Source: Accumulibacter sp.
GTDB taxonomy: Bacteria; Pseudomonadota; Gammaproteobacteria; Burkholderiales; Rhodocyclaceae
Assembly (NCBI GenBank): GCA_016789495.1
Contig: JAEUOJ010000039.1
Location: forward strand, 1-62,929
Reading direction: 5' to 3'
DNA: 62,929 bases
Made by a program: the position numbers and the translations under genes. Below, in pieces: positions 41,633-50,725 of this stretch. The notes under the pieces are model-generated. The model saw nothing but the letters and a program-made list of their open reading frames with translations. It did no database searches and was not told where the DNA came from. Position 1 is the stretch's first letter, and each line of letters opens with the position of its first letter.

Positions 41633-42568
41633 ATGCCCACGCTCATCTGCGGTTCCATCGCTTTCGACAACATCATGGTTTTCCATGATCGCTTCAAGAA
41701 TCACATCCTGCCGGAACAAATCCACATTCTGAACGTCGCTTTCCTGGTCCCGGAAATGCGTCGTGAATACGGTGGCTGCGCCGGCAATATCGCTTACAAC
41801 CTCAAGCTGCTCGGCGGAGAGCCGCTGATCATGGCCACGGTCGGAGACGATGCCGACCCCTATCTCAAGCGGCTCGACGAGCTCGATCTATCGCGCAAAT
41901 ACGTCCGACGGGTAAGCGACAGTTTCACCGCCCAAGCCTTCATCACCACCGACCTCGACGACAACCAGATCACCGCCTTCCATCCCGGCGCAATGAGCTT
42001 TTCGCACCACAACCGGGTGAGTGATGCCGCGGAAGCGACGCTGGCCATCGTCGCGCCGGACGGCCGTGACGGCATGCTGCAGCACGCGCGCGACCTAGCT
42101 GACGTCGGCGTACCGTTCATCTTCGATCCGGGCCAAGGCATGCCGATGTTCAGCGGCGATGAACTGCTGCAATTCATGCGCCTAGCGACTTACGCCTGCT
42201 TCAACGATTACGAAGCAAAACTGCTCTCCGATCGCACCGGCTTGTCGCCGGAACGGCTGGCCAGCGAAGTGCAGGCGTTGATCGTCACCTTGGGCGGCGA
42301 AGGATCGCGAATTTACGCCGACGGAGGATGTTTTGACATTCCCGCCGCGCCGGTCGAACAGTTGATCGACCCCACCGGCTGCGGCGACGCTTACCGCGCC
42401 GGCTTGCTCTACGGCATTGCCGCCGGTTGGGACTGGCCCAAGACCGGCCGGCTGGCGGCGGTGATGGGAGCGATCAAAATCGCCCATCGCGGCGGACAGA
42501 ATCACCGCCCCGACCGCCAGGAAATCGCCTCCCGCTACGCCCAGGCTTTCGGCGAGCGTCCCTGGTAG
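41633..42568 (+). CDS. PfkB-family sugar/nucleoside kinase (adenosine kinase-like)
   Basis: A 311-residue ribokinase-fold kinase. The N-terminal substrate region is 'GGCAGNIAYNLKLLGGEP' (about 45-62). The C-terminal anion-hole and base are 'DPTGCGDAYRAGLLYGIAAG' (about 247-266, catalytic Asp in GCGD). The overall sequence resembles enzymes annotated as adenosine or nucleoside kinases. The substrate is not proven. It lies 34 bases downstream of the DUF3426 gene and may be in the same transcript. Confidence 0.88.
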   Translation: MPTLICGSIAFDNIMVFHDRFKNHILPEQIHILNVAFLVPEMRREYGGCAGNIAYNLKLLGGEPLIMATVGDDADPYLKRLDELDLSRKYVRRVSDSFTAQAFITTDLDDNQITAFHPGAMSFSHHNRVSDAAEATLAIVAPDGRDGMLQHARDLADVGVPFIFDPGQGMPMFSGDELLQFMRLATYACFNDYEAKLLSDRTGLSPERLASEVQALIVTLGGEGSRIYADGGCFDIPAAPVEQLIDPTGCGDAYRAGLLYGIAAGWDWPKTGRLAAVMGAIKIAHRGGQNHRPDRQEIASRYAQAFGERPW

Positions 42569-42871
42569 CCGCGTCGGTTGCCCGAGCCGCCCACCGCGGG
42601 ACGCGGTGACTCCGTGGGTGTGGTTTCCGGTCGGCAACGGCTTCCCGCGGGCAATCAACGCCAGCGCAACCTCCGACAGCCACCCGTCCTTGCCGGGATC
42701 ATCGATCAGACGAGATGAGTTTTGGCGGCAGCTCATCGAAACCATTGTCAACAGCCTGATTTCAGATTGAATTTTCCGGCACTTGCTTCTTCTTCCACCG
42801 ATCACGGAATCTTTTTCGCATAACGACGACCTGTGCCATAATCTGGCCGCCCATTATTTTCGGCGACGCTA

Positions 42872-43032
42872 GGCGCCTGTCGGACTGTAGCCATCGTCGC
42901 GAGCCGAGTGATAGAGCGAAGCTGTTTCTTGCCGATTTCGCAGCGCATAGTGGTCCTATGTAACGAGAAATCGGGAGAACCGAACGCTTCTTCGAACCAT
43001 GCGGCCGATCAGCCTCACGCCCGACAGGCGCC
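42872..43032. repeat. 161-bp nested foldback, MITE-like candidate
   Basis: Terminal perfect 12-bp inverted repeats GGCGCCTGTCGG (42872) and CCGACAGGCGCC (43021-43032) enclose a second imperfect inverted pair (TTCTTGCCGATTTC at 42926 with GAGAAATCGGGAGAA at 42965). The centre is CATAG/CTATG (42946-42960). The whole unit can fold into one long hairpin. No transposase is present and no clear target-site duplication is visible. It lies in the 571-base gap (42569-43139) between the kinase and TRAP genes, which has no recognised gene. Confidence 0.5.
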
Positions 43033-43139
43033 CGGCCATGCCGTTTGAGTGGCTCGATCGATTCAGCGGCCCGGTTAGCATAGAGGTTCCGCGAGCGGCA
43101 CAAGGAGGAGTTTGTTCTTTTTTTGAGGAGGGTTGGATC

Positions 43140-43727
43140 GTGAATGGCTTGCTCAAGCTATCGAAATTGATCGATGCGCTGACCGAACGGGTCGGCAAAT
43201 CGATCATCTGGCTGGTCCTGTTGGTCACCCTGATCGCTGCCGGCAATGCGCTGATGCGCTATACCATCAATTACAGTTCGAACGCTTTTCTCGAAATTCA
43301 GTGGTACCTGTTCTCGGCGATCTTCCTGTTCGGCGCCGGGTACACGCTGATGCGCAACGAACATGTGCGCATCGACCTGATCGCCGGCCGGCTTTCCAAA
43401 CGCGCGCAAGCCTGGATCGACATTTTCGGGATTCTCCTCTTCCTGCTACCGATGGCGGTGACGGTGATGTACCTATCGTGGCCGATTTTCGTGCTGGCTT
43501 GGCAAAACAACGAACAATCGAGCAACGCCGGCGGTCTGCCGCTCTGGCCAGTACGGCTGTTGGTCCCGATCGGCTTTTTCCTGCTGGTGATCCAGGCGAT
43601 CTCGGAACTGATCAAGCGCTTCGGCTTCTTGCTTGGTCTTTGTGCCGATCCGACTGAGAAACAGCACAAGATGACGCCGGAGGAAGAACTGGCACTGGCG
43701 ATCAAGGCGCAGAAAGGAGAGCTGTGA
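43140..43727 (+). CDS. TRAP transporter small permease (DctQ-type)
   Basis: A 195-residue protein with four membrane helices, the size and topology of DctQ subunits. 'NALMRYTINYSSNAFLEIQWYLFSAIFLFGAGYTL' is the family core. The start is GTG at 43140 (VNGLLKLSKLID), preceded by GAGG. It pairs with the large permease that follows; the genes overlap by one base. No DctP binding protein is next to them. Confidence 0.88.
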   Translation: MNGLLKLSKLIDALTERVGKSIIWLVLLVTLIAAGNALMRYTINYSSNAFLEIQWYLFSAIFLFGAGYTLMRNEHVRIDLIAGRLSKRAQAWIDIFGILLFLLPMAVTVMYLSWPIFVLAWQNNEQSSNAGGLPLWPVRLLVPIGFFLLVIQAISELIKRFGFLLGLCADPTEKQHKMTPEEELALAIKAQKGEL

Positions 43728-45223
43728 TGACTGAGTTCCTGATTGCCAATATGGCGCCGATCATCTTCGTCTCGATGGTCTTTTTCCTGCTGATCGGTTT
43801 TCCGGTGTCGTTCGCGCTGGCCGCCAACGGCATTTTTTTCGCCCTGATCGGGATCGAACTCGGCCTGCTCGGCCCGCAGCTATTTCAGGCTCTGCCCGAC
43901 CGCATTTTCGGCATCATGAGCAATGACACCCTGCTGGCGATTCCCTTTTTCACCTTCATGGGACTGATTCTGGAACGCTCTGGAATGGCCGAGGACCTGC
44001 TCGACACCATCGGCCAATTGTTCGGCCCGTTGCGCGGCGGTCTGGCTTTCGCGGTCATCTTCGTCGGCGCGCTGCTGGCGGCAACCACCGGCGTGGTCGC
44101 CGCCTCGGTGATCTCGATGGGTCTGATCTCCCTGCCCATCATGCTGCGCTACGGTTACGACACCAAGCTGGCCACCGGCGTGATCGCCGCCTCGGGCACC
44201 CTGGCACAGATCATTCCGCCCTCGCTGGTGTTGATCATCATGGCCGACCAGTTGGGCAAATCGGTGGGTGACATGTACTCGGGCGCCTTCATTCCCGGGA
44301 TGGTCCTTACCAGCTTTTACGTCGCCTATGTCGCCCTGGTTGCCATAGTGAAACCGTCCTGGGCGCCGGCTTTGCCGCCAGAAGCACGCACGCTGCGGGG
44401 CGGGGTGCTCATGGTGCGGGTGTTGACCACCCTGGTGCCGCCGCTACTGTTGATCTTCCTGGTCCTGGGAACCATTTTTCTGGGCATCGCCACGCCGACC
44501 GAAGGCGGCGCGATGGGCGCCACCGGCGCCCTGATCCTGGCCGTGCTGCGCAAGCGGCTGTCCTGGCCGCTCCTCAAGCAGGCGATGGAGACCACCGCCA
44601 AGCTGACGACTTTCGTCGTCTTCATCCTGGTCGGCGCGCGGGTCTTTTCGCTGACCTTTTACGGGGTCGATGGCCACAAATGGGTCGAGCACCTGTTGAC
44701 CGGTTTGCCAGGGGGCGAAGTGGGCTTCCTGATCGTAGTCAATATATTGATTTTCTTGCTGGCTTTTTTCCTCGACTTTTTCGAGCTATCGTTTATCGTC
44801 GTTCCCTTGCTCGGTCCGGTCGCGCAGACCTTGGGAATCGACCTGATCTGGTTCGGCGTTCTGCTGGCGGTCAACATGCAGACGTCCTTCATGCATCCCC
44901 CCTTTGGCTTCGCCTTGTTCTACCTGCGCTCGGTGGCACCATCGTCGGTGAAGACGACCGACATCTATTGGGGAGCGATTCCCTTCGTCTGCATCCAGAT
45001 CCTGATGGTCGCGGTATTGATCGCCTTCCCGCAACTGGTGACCTTCGGTCTCGACGCCGATCAAAAGGTCGATCTTGACGCGGTGAAAATCGACACCCCC
45101 ACCTCCGACTACGGCGCACCGGCCACCCCCGCCATCGACAACGCCACCCGCCAAGCGCCGGAAAGCGGTGACGAAGCCGCCAAGGCGATCCTCGAGTCGT
45201 TGAAGCAGGAAAAGGGCAAATAA
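43727..45223 (+). CDS. TRAP transporter large permease (DctM-type)
   Basis: A 498-residue permease with about 12 helices that takes up substrate with sodium. Conserved parts are 'GIMSNDTLLAIPFFTFMGLILERSG', 'ASGTLAQIIPPSLVLIIMADQLG' and 'IATPTEGGAMGATGA'. A polar C-terminal tail of about 50 residues follows the last helix. The ATG at 43727 overlaps the DctQ stop (TGATG). A GTG one codon earlier is also possible. The substrate is probably a dicarboxylate or other organic acid but cannot be assigned without the binding protein. Confidence 0.9.
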   Translation: MTEFLIANMAPIIFVSMVFFLLIGFPVSFALAANGIFFALIGIELGLLGPQLFQALPDRIFGIMSNDTLLAIPFFTFMGLILERSGMAEDLLDTIGQLFGPLRGGLAFAVIFVGALLAATTGVVAASVISMGLISLPIMLRYGYDTKLATGVIAASGTLAQIIPPSLVLIIMADQLGKSVGDMYSGAFIPGMVLTSFYVAYVALVAIVKPSWAPALPPEARTLRGGVLMVRVLTTLVPPLLLIFLVLGTIFLGIATPTEGGAMGATGALILAVLRKRLSWPLLKQAMETTAKLTTFVVFILVGARVFSLTFYGVDGHKWVEHLLTGLPGGEVGFLIVVNILIFLLAFFLDFFELSFIVVPLLGPVAQTLGIDLIWFGVLLAVNMQTSFMHPPFGFALFYLRSVAPSSVKTTDIYWGAIPFVCIQILMVAVLIAFPQLVTFGLDADQKVDLDAVKIDTPTSDYGAPATPAIDNATRQAPESGDEAAKAILESLKQEKGK

Positions 45224-45365
45224 TCCTCCAGGAATGACCCAGGTCAATCATCGCCACAGCGCATCGTCGGCAACCGCGCCTGCCGCCGGCGATGCGCAGA
45301 GAACGGCTTGACCTGCGACGGAGCCAAGCCAGCGGAAAGGAAAGCGGCGTGAACGCGGAAATGAC

Positions 45366-45641
45366 GACGGGGACCGAAGTCCCCGCCGGCTTTTCTTTGG
45401 TTACAAGGCTAAAGCAGCCTCGGCATAGGCCTTAAGCGGCCAGTGCGAAACGCTCATCGTTGGCGTTTATGGATTTGCGCGATTTACGTTCGTCGCCTTT
45501 CGGGTTGCCTGCGCACCTTTGCCCGCCCTGTCGAAACCGGTGCACCCCCACCTAAGAACAGTGAGCCACCGCCCTTAGGTGGAGGTGAGGGGAATCGAAC
45601 CCCTGTCCAGAACGCCTCCAGATTGCCGGAGTTACAACCAT
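45366..45641 (-). ncRNA. ssrA: Circularly permuted two-piece tmRNA
   Basis: On the minus strand the acceptor piece comes first (about 45641-45578), with T-arm 'GGGGTTCGATTCCCC', the 3' acceptor strand CACCTCC, discriminator A and CC. A 28-nt intervening segment (45577-45550) follows, then the natural 5' end GGGGGTG (45549-45543) and the tag frame. This order, 3' end before 5' end, defines a permuted tmRNA. The acceptor helix closes with a G3·U70 wobble, the alanyl-tRNA synthetase identity element. The intervening segment makes a CCTAAG/CTTAGG hairpin to be excised. A C(UUCG)G stem at 45366-45387 ends the gene. Two-piece tmRNAs are known in some betaproteobacteria. Confidence 0.92.
45432..45464 (-). 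other. tmRNA proteolysis-tag reading frame
   Basis: Ten codons plus TAA encode ANDERFALAA, the degradation tag added to stalled nascent chains. The ending (ALAA) is the ClpXP/ClpAP recognition signal. The sequence is of the betaproteobacterial type. Confidence 0.95.
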
Positions 45642-45647
45642 GCGACG

Positions 45648-45676
45648 ATTATGAGGGCGGCGTTGGCAATTTTCAA
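45648..45676 (-). promoter_or_regulatory. Sigma-70 promoter of ssrA
   Basis: On the minus strand TTGAAA (-35, 45676-45671), a 17-base spacer and CATAAT (-10, 45653-45648) form a near-consensus promoter. It predicts transcription start near 45641, which fixes the 5' end of the acceptor piece at about 64 nt. Confidence 0.8.
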
Positions 45677-45929
45677 CTGAAAAGAATCGGGCCCGGCGAA
45701 TATTGACCGTGCCGATCTACTAACCGTGCCGGCAAAGCACCTGTCCAGGCAAGCCGTAAGTCGCGTGTAAGATTTCAAGCGTTTAATCCTACTGGATTGA
45801 TGGGGCTTCCCGGCAGGCAAGCTCGCTGGCCGGTCCGCCGCATCAACCAGGGTTACTTGAATAAGACTTGGTGATACTTGGCGTATCGAATTTTCGAATC
45901 CTCTACCACTACTGCACAGGAGATGGAAC

Positions 45930-47906
45930 ATGTCACAAAGCGAGGCCGTCAAATTATTTGAGCCATCCGCCGAATTCGTTCAGCAGGCAACGATTTCAGG
46001 GATGGATGCCTACAGAGCGTTATGTGCGGAGGCGGAAAAGGATTACAGCGGCTTCTGGGCACGCTTGGCGCGTGAGCACGTAACCTGGAAGCAGCCATTC
46101 ACGCAGGTGCTCGACGAGTCGAATGCGCCGTTCTTCAAATGGTTTGCCGACGGCGTGCTGAACGTGTCCTACAACTGCCTAGACCGAAACGTCGAAGCCG
46201 GTCTCGGCGATCGGGTAGCGATCATTTTCGAGGCTGACGACGGCGAAGTAACGCGAGTCACCTACAAAGAACTGCTGTCGCGAGTTTGTCAGTTCGCCAA
46301 CGGACTGCGCTCCCGTGGCATCAAAAAGGGCGACCGGGTAGTCATTTACATGTCGATGGGCGTCGAAGGGATCATCGCCATGCAGGCCTGCGCGCGCATC
46401 GGCGCCATCCACTCGGTGGTTTTCGGTGGCTTCTCGTCGCAATCGGTGCGCGACCGGATCAACGATGCCGGGGCAGTGGCGGTGATCACCGCCGACGAGC
46501 AATGCCGGGGAGGCAAGAAAATTCCGCTCAAGCCGTCGGTCGATGAGGGCATCGCCCTGGGCGGCTGCCAATCGGTGAAGACGATCGTCGTTTATCAACG
46601 CACCGGCGGCGAATGCAAGATGGTTGCCGGACGCGACGTCTGGTGGCATGACGTCATTGCCGGCCAGTCGGACGTTTGCGAACCGGAATGGGTAGACGCC
46701 GAGCATCCGCTGTTCCTGCTGTACACCTCCGGATCGACCGGCAAACCGAAAGGCGTCCAGCATTGTTCGGGCGGCTACCTGTTGCACGCCATCCTAACGA
46801 TGAAATGGACATTCGACCTCAAGCCGAGCGACCTGTTCTGGTGCACCGCCGATATCGGCTGGGTGACCGGTCATACCTATATTGCTTATGGACCGCTGGC
46901 CTGCGGCGGCACCGAAATCGTTTTTGAAGGGATTCCGACCTACCCCGACGCCGGCCGCTTCTGGAAGATGATCCAGGAACACAAGGTGAACATCTTCTAC
47001 ACTGCGCCGACGGCGATCCGTTCGCTGGTCAAGGCCGCCGACATCAATCCGTCGGTGGCGCCGACGCAATATGATCTGTCGTCGCTGCGACTGCTCGGCA
47101 CCGTCGGCGAGCCGATCAACCCGGCCGCATGGCAGTGGTATTACGACGCCGTCGGCGGTGGCCGCTGCCCGATCGTCGATACGTTCTGGCAGACCGAAAC
47201 CGGTGGCCACATGATCACCCCACTGCCAGGCGCGACGCCGCTGGTACCCGGTTCGTGCACCTTGCCATTTCCCGGCATCCAGGCGGCGGTGGTCGATGAA
47301 ACCGGCACCGAACTCGATTGGGGCAAGGGTGGGCTGCTGGTGATCAAGCGGCCGTGGCCGGCGATGATCCGCAACATCTGGGGTGATCCCGACCGATTCA
47401 AGAAGTCGTATTACCCGGACGATTTCAATGGCAAGCTCTATCTCGCTGGCGACGGGTCGATTCGCGACGTCAAGACCGGCTATTTCACGATCACCGGCCG
47501 GATTGATGACGTGTTGAACGTTTCGGGACACCGGATGGGCACCATGGAAATCGAATCGGCGCTGGTTTCGCATCCGATGGTCGCCGAAGCGGCGGTGGTC
47601 GGCCGACCGGATGATCTGACCGGCGAAGCGATTTGCGCCTTCGTGGTACTCAAGGGGCAGCGTCCAACCGGTGAGGCGGCCAAGAAAATCGTCAAGGAAT
47701 TGCAGGATCACGTCGGTCGTGAAATTGGTCCGATCGCCAAACCGAAAGACCTGCGCTTCGGCGATAATTTGCCGAAAACGCGTTCCGGGAAGATCATGCG
47801 TCGCCTGCTCCGTTCGCTGGCCAAGGGCGAAACGGTGGCGCAGGACACCTCGACGCTGGAAAATCCGGCAATTCTCGATCAGTTGAAGGATTCTTGGGCA
47901 GTGTAA
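45930..47906 (+). CDS. acs: Acetyl-CoA synthetase
   Basis: A 658-residue AMP-forming enzyme converting acetate, ATP and CoA to acetyl-CoA. It has P-loop-like '[14 protein letters not shown]' (about 264-277), '[12 protein letters not shown]' and the A8/A10 region '[17 protein letters not shown]'. The acetylation-regulated catalytic Lys is in '[11 protein letters not shown]' (about 608-618). The ATG at 45930 follows AGGAGA. Nearby DUF294 and symporter genes suggest an acetate-use locus. Confidence 0.96.
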   Translation: MSQSEAVKLFEPSAEFVQQATISGMDAYRALCAEAEKDYSGFWARLAREHVTWKQPFTQVLDESNAPFFKWFADGVLNVSYNCLDRNVEAGLGDRVAIIFEADDGEVTRVTYKELLSRVCQFANGLRSRGIKKGDRVVIYMSMGVEGIIAMQACARIGAIHSVVFGGFSSQSVRDRINDAGAVAVITADEQCRGGKKIPLKPSVDEGIALGGCQSVKTIVVYQRTGGECKMVAGRDVWWHDVIAGQSDVCEPEWVDAEHPLFLLYTSGSTGKPKGVQHCSGGYLLHAILTMKWTFDLKPSDLFWCTADIGWVTGHTYIAYGPLACGGTEIVFEGIPTYPDAGRFWKMIQEHKVNIFYTAPTAIRSLVKAADINPSVAPTQYDLSSLRLLGTVGEPINPAAWQWYYDAVGGGRCPIVDTFWQTETGGHMITPLPGATPLVPGSCTLPFPGIQAAVVDETGTELDWGKGGLLVIKRPWPAMIRNIWGDPDRFKKSYYPDDFNGKLYLAGDGSIRDVKTGYFTITGRIDDVLNVSGHRMGTMEIESALVSHPMVAEAAVVGRPDDLTGEAICAFVVLKGQRPTGEAAKKIVKELQDHVGREIGPIAKPKDLRFGDNLPKTRSGKIMRRLLRSLAKGETVAQDTSTLENPAILDQLKDSWAV

Positions 47907-47966
47907 AATCGTCTGCGTCGCTCACGCACCGGCGGGTTCGTGAGCTATTGCGTTGCTCGAAAATAA

Positions 47967-48010
47967 GGTCGGCGTTGCTGGTTCAGGTTGGGCCGCAACG
48001 CCGACCCTTT
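47967..48010 (+). terminator. Intrinsic terminator of acs
   Basis: A perfect 12-bp stem, GGTCGGCGTTGC/GCAACGCCGACC, with a 16-base loop is followed by CTTTT. It begins 60 bases after the acs stop and precedes the DUF294 gene. Confidence 0.85.
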
Positions 48011-48098
48011 TGAGGCTTGGCCATCGTCGGTCGGTCATTGCGCCGCAACGACATTCCGGCCGACGAGCATTTCGTTTATCGCCTTCCGGGAAGCAAGG

Positions 48099-50012
48099 AT
48101 GGGCAACAACCCAGCAACTGAAACATTGATCACCGCCTGCCAGCGTTTTTTGCGGGCATTCCCACCGTTCAGCCGGATGACCGACGAGGAGCTGCGTTTT
48201 CTCGCGGAACGGGTCAGACTGGCACACTATCCGAAGACCAGCCGCATTCTGGCCAGTGAAACGGGGGTCGCACGCAGCTTGTTCATCATTCAATCGGGAA
48301 AAGTTCGTATCGTCCCGCCGAGCTCTGCCGAGCACAGCGATGCTTCGTCGCTGCATCTCGGGCCGGGACAGATGTTCTCGATCGAAGCATTGATGTCGCA
48401 ATCGGCGACGGCCAACATTTACCTGGCACGCGAAAGCGTGTTCTGTTACGAACTGCCGGCGGAAGATTTCCTGACCTTGAACCGGACGAGCCCGGTTTTC
48501 GGGCTATTCTGCACGCAGCACATCGCCACCTTGCTCAAGCAATCGCAACAACAGTTGCAGCTCCAGGTCGGTCAGGGCTCGGCCGACCAAAAAAGAATGA
48601 ATACCGCGCTCGGCGGAATCATCAATCGCGAACCGGTCGCGGTCGAGTCTGGGACCACCATCCGTGAAGTAGTGGCCCAAATGGCTGGGCAACATCTGGG
48701 ATCGATGGTGGTCGTCGATCCGCGCGGGGTGCCGGTGGGCGTGTTTACCCAATCCGACGTCCTGAAACGGATCGTTTTGCCGGAAATGCCGCTCGATCAG
48801 CCGGTTTCCACGGTGATGTCGGCCCCGGTGCACACCCTGCCGCAAGACGCCAATGCCTATGACTCCGCATTGCTGATGGCCAGGCGCGGCATTCGCCATG
48901 TGCTGGTGGTCGATGAGGGGGGCAGGCTGAAAGGGGTGGTCTCCGAGCGCGATCTGTTCAAATTGCAAGGGACCGGTCTGCGGCAGATCCGCCACGCCAT
49001 CGCCTCGGCGACCTCGATCGAAACCCTGCAGCACGCCCGCCAGGATGTCCGTAATCTGGCGTTGACCATGCTCGGCGAGGGCGTCGGCGGTCTGGAAGTG
49101 ACCAAATTCATTTCGACGCTCAACGACTCGGTGACCCGCCGGGTGATCGAATTGAATCTCGATCGTCATGACTTTTACGGTATCGACTGGGCCTGGCTGG
49201 CCTTCGGATCGGAAGGGCGCGATGAGCAGACCTTCACCACCGACCAGGACAATGGCATCGTGTTCATCTGTACCGACATCATGGATCGCGAACAGACGCA
49301 GTTGCGATTCCTGGAGTTCGCTCGCGACGTCAACCATGATCTGGATGCCTGTGGTTTTCCGCTATGCCAGGGCAACATCATGGCCAGCAATCCGGAATGG
49401 TGTCTGACCCTCGAGGAGTGGCAAGAGAAATTCGAGCAATGGGTGCGCGCGCCGGAGCCGCAGGCGTTGCTCAACGCGACGATTTTCTTTGATTTCCGAC
49501 CGCTTCATGGCCACTTCAATCTGGCGCACCGCATGCGTCTGTCGTTGCTGCGGCAGACGCAGGGCAATCCCCTGTTCCTGCGGATGCTGGCGCAGAACGC
49601 CTTGAGCGTCGCGCCACCTTTGGGCCGAATCCGCGATTTCATTACCGACGCCGATCCGGAACACCCGGGAACCATCGACTTGAAGAAATTCGGCGTCCGC
49701 TTATTTACCGACGCGGCACGCGTTTTCGCCCTCGCCAGGCAGGTCGAGGCCACCAACACCGTCAACCGACTCAAACGCGGCGGAGCGTTGATGAACCTGC
49801 CCGAGGAGGAGATCGCCGCCAGTATCGACGGGTTCAACTTCTTGCAATTGTTGCGCCTGCGCCATCAACATTTCGAGCAGGAACAAGGCCGCGAGGGCGA
49901 TAATCTGATCCGGCCCGCCGAATTGAACGAAATCGAACGGCGGATACTCAAGGAAACCTTCCGCCAGGCGCGCAAACTGCAAACGCGCCTGCGACTCGAC
50001 TATCAATTGTGA
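48099..50012 (+). CDS. cNMP-binding/CBS/DUF294 putative nucleotidyltransferase
   Basis: A 637-residue soluble signalling protein. It has a cyclic-nucleotide-binding domain (about 15-140) and a CBS pair (about 165-290; 'VVDPRGVPVGVFTQSDVLKRIV', 'VVDEGGRLKGVVSERDL'). The DUF294 nucleotidyltransferase follows with 'AFGSEGRDEQTFTTDQDNGIVF' (about 364-385, GS and DxD type), then a C-terminal helical domain. Proteins of this build resemble GlnD-like regulators and often sit beside acs and sodium symporters. The ATG at 48099 fits the family; longer readings run back through the acs terminator. It overlaps the next frame. Confidence 0.88.
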   Translation: MGNNPATETLITACQRFLRAFPPFSRMTDEELRFLAERVRLAHYPKTSRILASETGVARSLFIIQSGKVRIVPPSSAEHSDASSLHLGPGQMFSIEALMSQSATANIYLARESVFCYELPAEDFLTLNRTSPVFGLFCTQHIATLLKQSQQQLQLQVGQGSADQKRMNTALGGIINREPVAVESGTTIREVVAQMAGQHLGSMVVVDPRGVPVGVFTQSDVLKRIVLPEMPLDQPVSTVMSAPVHTLPQDANAYDSALLMARRGIRHVLVVDEGGRLKGVVSERDLFKLQGTGLRQIRHAIASATSIETLQHARQDVRNLALTMLGEGVGGLEVTKFISTLNDSVTRRVIELNLDRHDFYGIDWAWLAFGSEGRDEQTFTTDQDNGIVFICTDIMDREQTQLRFLEFARDVNHDLDACGFPLCQGNIMASNPEWCLTLEEWQEKFEQWVRAPEPQALLNATIFFDFRPLHGHFNLAHRMRLSLLRQTQGNPLFLRMLAQNALSVAPPLGRIRDFITDADPEHPGTIDLKKFGVRLFTDAARVFALARQVEATNTVNRLKRGGALMNLPEEEIAASIDGFNFLQLLRLRHQHFEQEQGREGDNLIRPAELNEIERRILKETFRQARKLQTRLRLDYQL

Positions 50013-50014
50013 CC

Positions 50015-50704
50015 ATGGCCTGGTTCGCCAATCTTTTTTCAGGACAACCAACCCCTGATCCACGCTTGCCGATCGAGCAGCAGCAACGATTGCGCGAATG
50101 GTGGCAAGTGCCCGAGCCCAATCTCGCCCTGCCGCATCACCAATCGCGTTATGTGGTGGTGGACGTCGAGGGCAGCGGCTTGGAACATCGTTCCGATCGC
50201 TTGCAGGTGATCGGCGCACTGGCGGTCACGCAGGGAACGATCGATTTCAACGAAGCCTTTCATTTTTCGCTGAATGAAGGGGATGGACCGTCTGAAACCA
50301 ACGCCTCGACTTTCGATCTACGTGCGGCCAAGGGCTTGATCGACTTTTTGCACTTCGTCGGCAAGGCGCCGCTGGTGGTCTATCACGCCATGTTCGCCGC
50401 CAAGGCGATCGAACGCACTCTCGCCAGTCAGTTGCGTGTCGAGGTGGCGCAGCCATGGATCGATCTGGCCTGGGTGATGCCGGATCTCTTCCGCGACGTC
50501 GGCGAAAGCAACTGGCGCCTCGATTCGTGGCTCGACCATTTCGGTATCGAAAGCATCGATCGCCATCGCGCCGTTTCGGATGCCTTGGCCACCGCGCAAT
50601 TGCTACAGATCGCCATGGCCCGCGCGGCGCGAAACGGTATTCTGTCGCCCGAGGGCCTGCTCGAACTGGAAAAGGCGCGGCGGCATATGTATCCGGACGG
50701 CTGA
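50015..50704 (+). CDS. DEDD-family 3'-5' exonuclease-like protein
   Basis: A 229-residue DnaQ-like protein. Exo I is 'YVVVDVEGSGL' (DxE, about 49-53). The Exo III region is 'HRAVSDALATAQLL' with His and Asp (about 184-189). The Exo II motif normally reads HNxxFD, but here it is 'YHAMFAAKAIE', so the expected metal-binding Asp is Ala. Activity may be reduced or altered. It sits directly after the DUF294 gene, a linkage also seen elsewhere. ATG at 50015 is used; a GTG two codons earlier overlaps the previous stop. Confidence 0.85.
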   Translation: MAWFANLFSGQPTPDPRLPIEQQQRLREWWQVPEPNLALPHHQSRYVVVDVEGSGLEHRSDRLQVIGALAVTQGTIDFNEAFHFSLNEGDGPSETNASTFDLRAAKGLIDFLHFVGKAPLVVYHAMFAAKAIERTLASQLRVEVAQPWIDLAWVMPDLFRDVGESNWRLDSWLDHFGIESIDRHRAVSDALATAQLLQIAMARAARNGILSPEGLLELEKARRHMYPDG

Positions 50705-50725
50705 CGGTGTCTACGGCACCCGACA

